A stretch of 64,000 nucleotides of DNA, from contig CAWBOY010000006.1 of NCBI GenBank assembly GCA_963790585.1, positions 620,001-684,000 of the forward strand, read 5' to 3'. The notes beneath the pieces were generated by a model that saw nothing but the letters and a program-made list of their open reading frames with translations, was not told the DNA's origin and did no database searches. Both the position numbers and the translations under genes were made by a program. Numbering within the stretch: the stretch's first letter is position 1; each line of letters opens with the position of its first letter. Below are positions 63,935-64,000 of the stretch, in pieces. The stretch is from CAWBOY01 sp963790585 (lineage in GTDB: Bacteria; Planctomycetota; Planctomycetia; Gemmatales; Gemmataceae).

Positions 63935-64000
63935 CACGTTCAAGCTGTTCCTTAAGAATCAGCTCTCGCTTTTCATGGGAGCGTCGCCATACGAATCATG

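Overview
The window looks like a chromosomal segment of a planctomycete, most likely family Gemmataceae. Markers for this are two DUF1559 prepilin-like genes (IIELLVVIAIIAVLIGLLLP-type N-termini), a TIGR02996/leucine-rich-repeat protein, a TIGR03067 protein, a planctomycete-type cytochrome c/WD40 fusion, scattered unlinked housekeeping genes, and a ribosomal protein L3 gene standing outside any ribosomal operon. Base composition is moderately GC-rich throughout, apart from a visibly AT-richer patch at about 41.86-43.05 kb.

Layout. 0.3-6.3 kb: a minus-strand run (two small paralogs, rimO, pgsA, a Gfo/Idh/MocA oxidoreductase, an LpxL/HtrB-like acyltransferase, a DUF420 membrane protein). 6.8-7.5 kb: tRNA-Arg(TCT) and a decayed tyrosine recombinase. 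7.9-10.7 kb: EVE protein, DHH phosphoesterase, zinc-ribbon protein, rplC. 10.7-13 kb: OmpR-type two-component pair. 13.4-22.1 kb: cytochrome/WD40 protein, tandem DUF4139 (MuiA-like) genes, DUF1559 protein with a small lipoprotein. 22.1-30.3 kb: GT-C-like membrane protein, rhomboid protease, two tandem isocitrate/isopropylmalate-type dehydrogenases, fumarylacetoacetase, NCS2-like permease. 30.4-40.4 kb: POTRA/FtsQ-like protein, LRR protein, LarA-like protein, LigD-type phosphoesterase, zwf, and a periplasmic-binding-like protein next to a histidine kinase. 40.5-46.5 kb: a minus-strand cluster of two radical SAM proteins, a dicluster ferredoxin, a GcvH-like lipoyl carrier and a GNAT acetyltransferase, interrupted by a YwqJ-like deaminase/SUKH-3 immunity pair. 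46.8-51.4 kb: a TrhO-RluA fusion, tdk, DUF1643, GT1 glycosyltransferase. 51.5-57 kb: two nitrilases flanking a tightly overlapping three-gene cassette (helical/winged-helix protein, STAND/ORC-like ATPase, two-TM protein) that matches no system I know. 57.3-64 kb: DUF2382 stress protein, TIGR01777 epimerase, DUF1559 protein, TIGR03067 protein, a methyltransferase remnant and a HEAT-repeat/propeller protein.

Two features run across the whole window. First, at least a dozen long, often perfect, inverted repeats sit in the gaps just after genes. They fall into several sequence families, some recurring within the window, and probably act as transcript ends. Some have been taken into coding ends: two stop codons lie inside one repeat family. 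Second, about twenty single-base frameshifts split otherwise well-conserved genes (including rimO, fahA and the HemN-like gene). Insertions outnumber deletions and several lie in homopolymers, so I suspect sequence error more than gene decay. I give the reconstructed gene spans.

The best candidates for undescribed biology are the three-gene ATPase cassette (52663-56205), the radical SAM/ferredoxin/lipoyl-carrier cluster (40517-46496), the stand-alone deaminase toxin/immunity pair, and the palindrome families.
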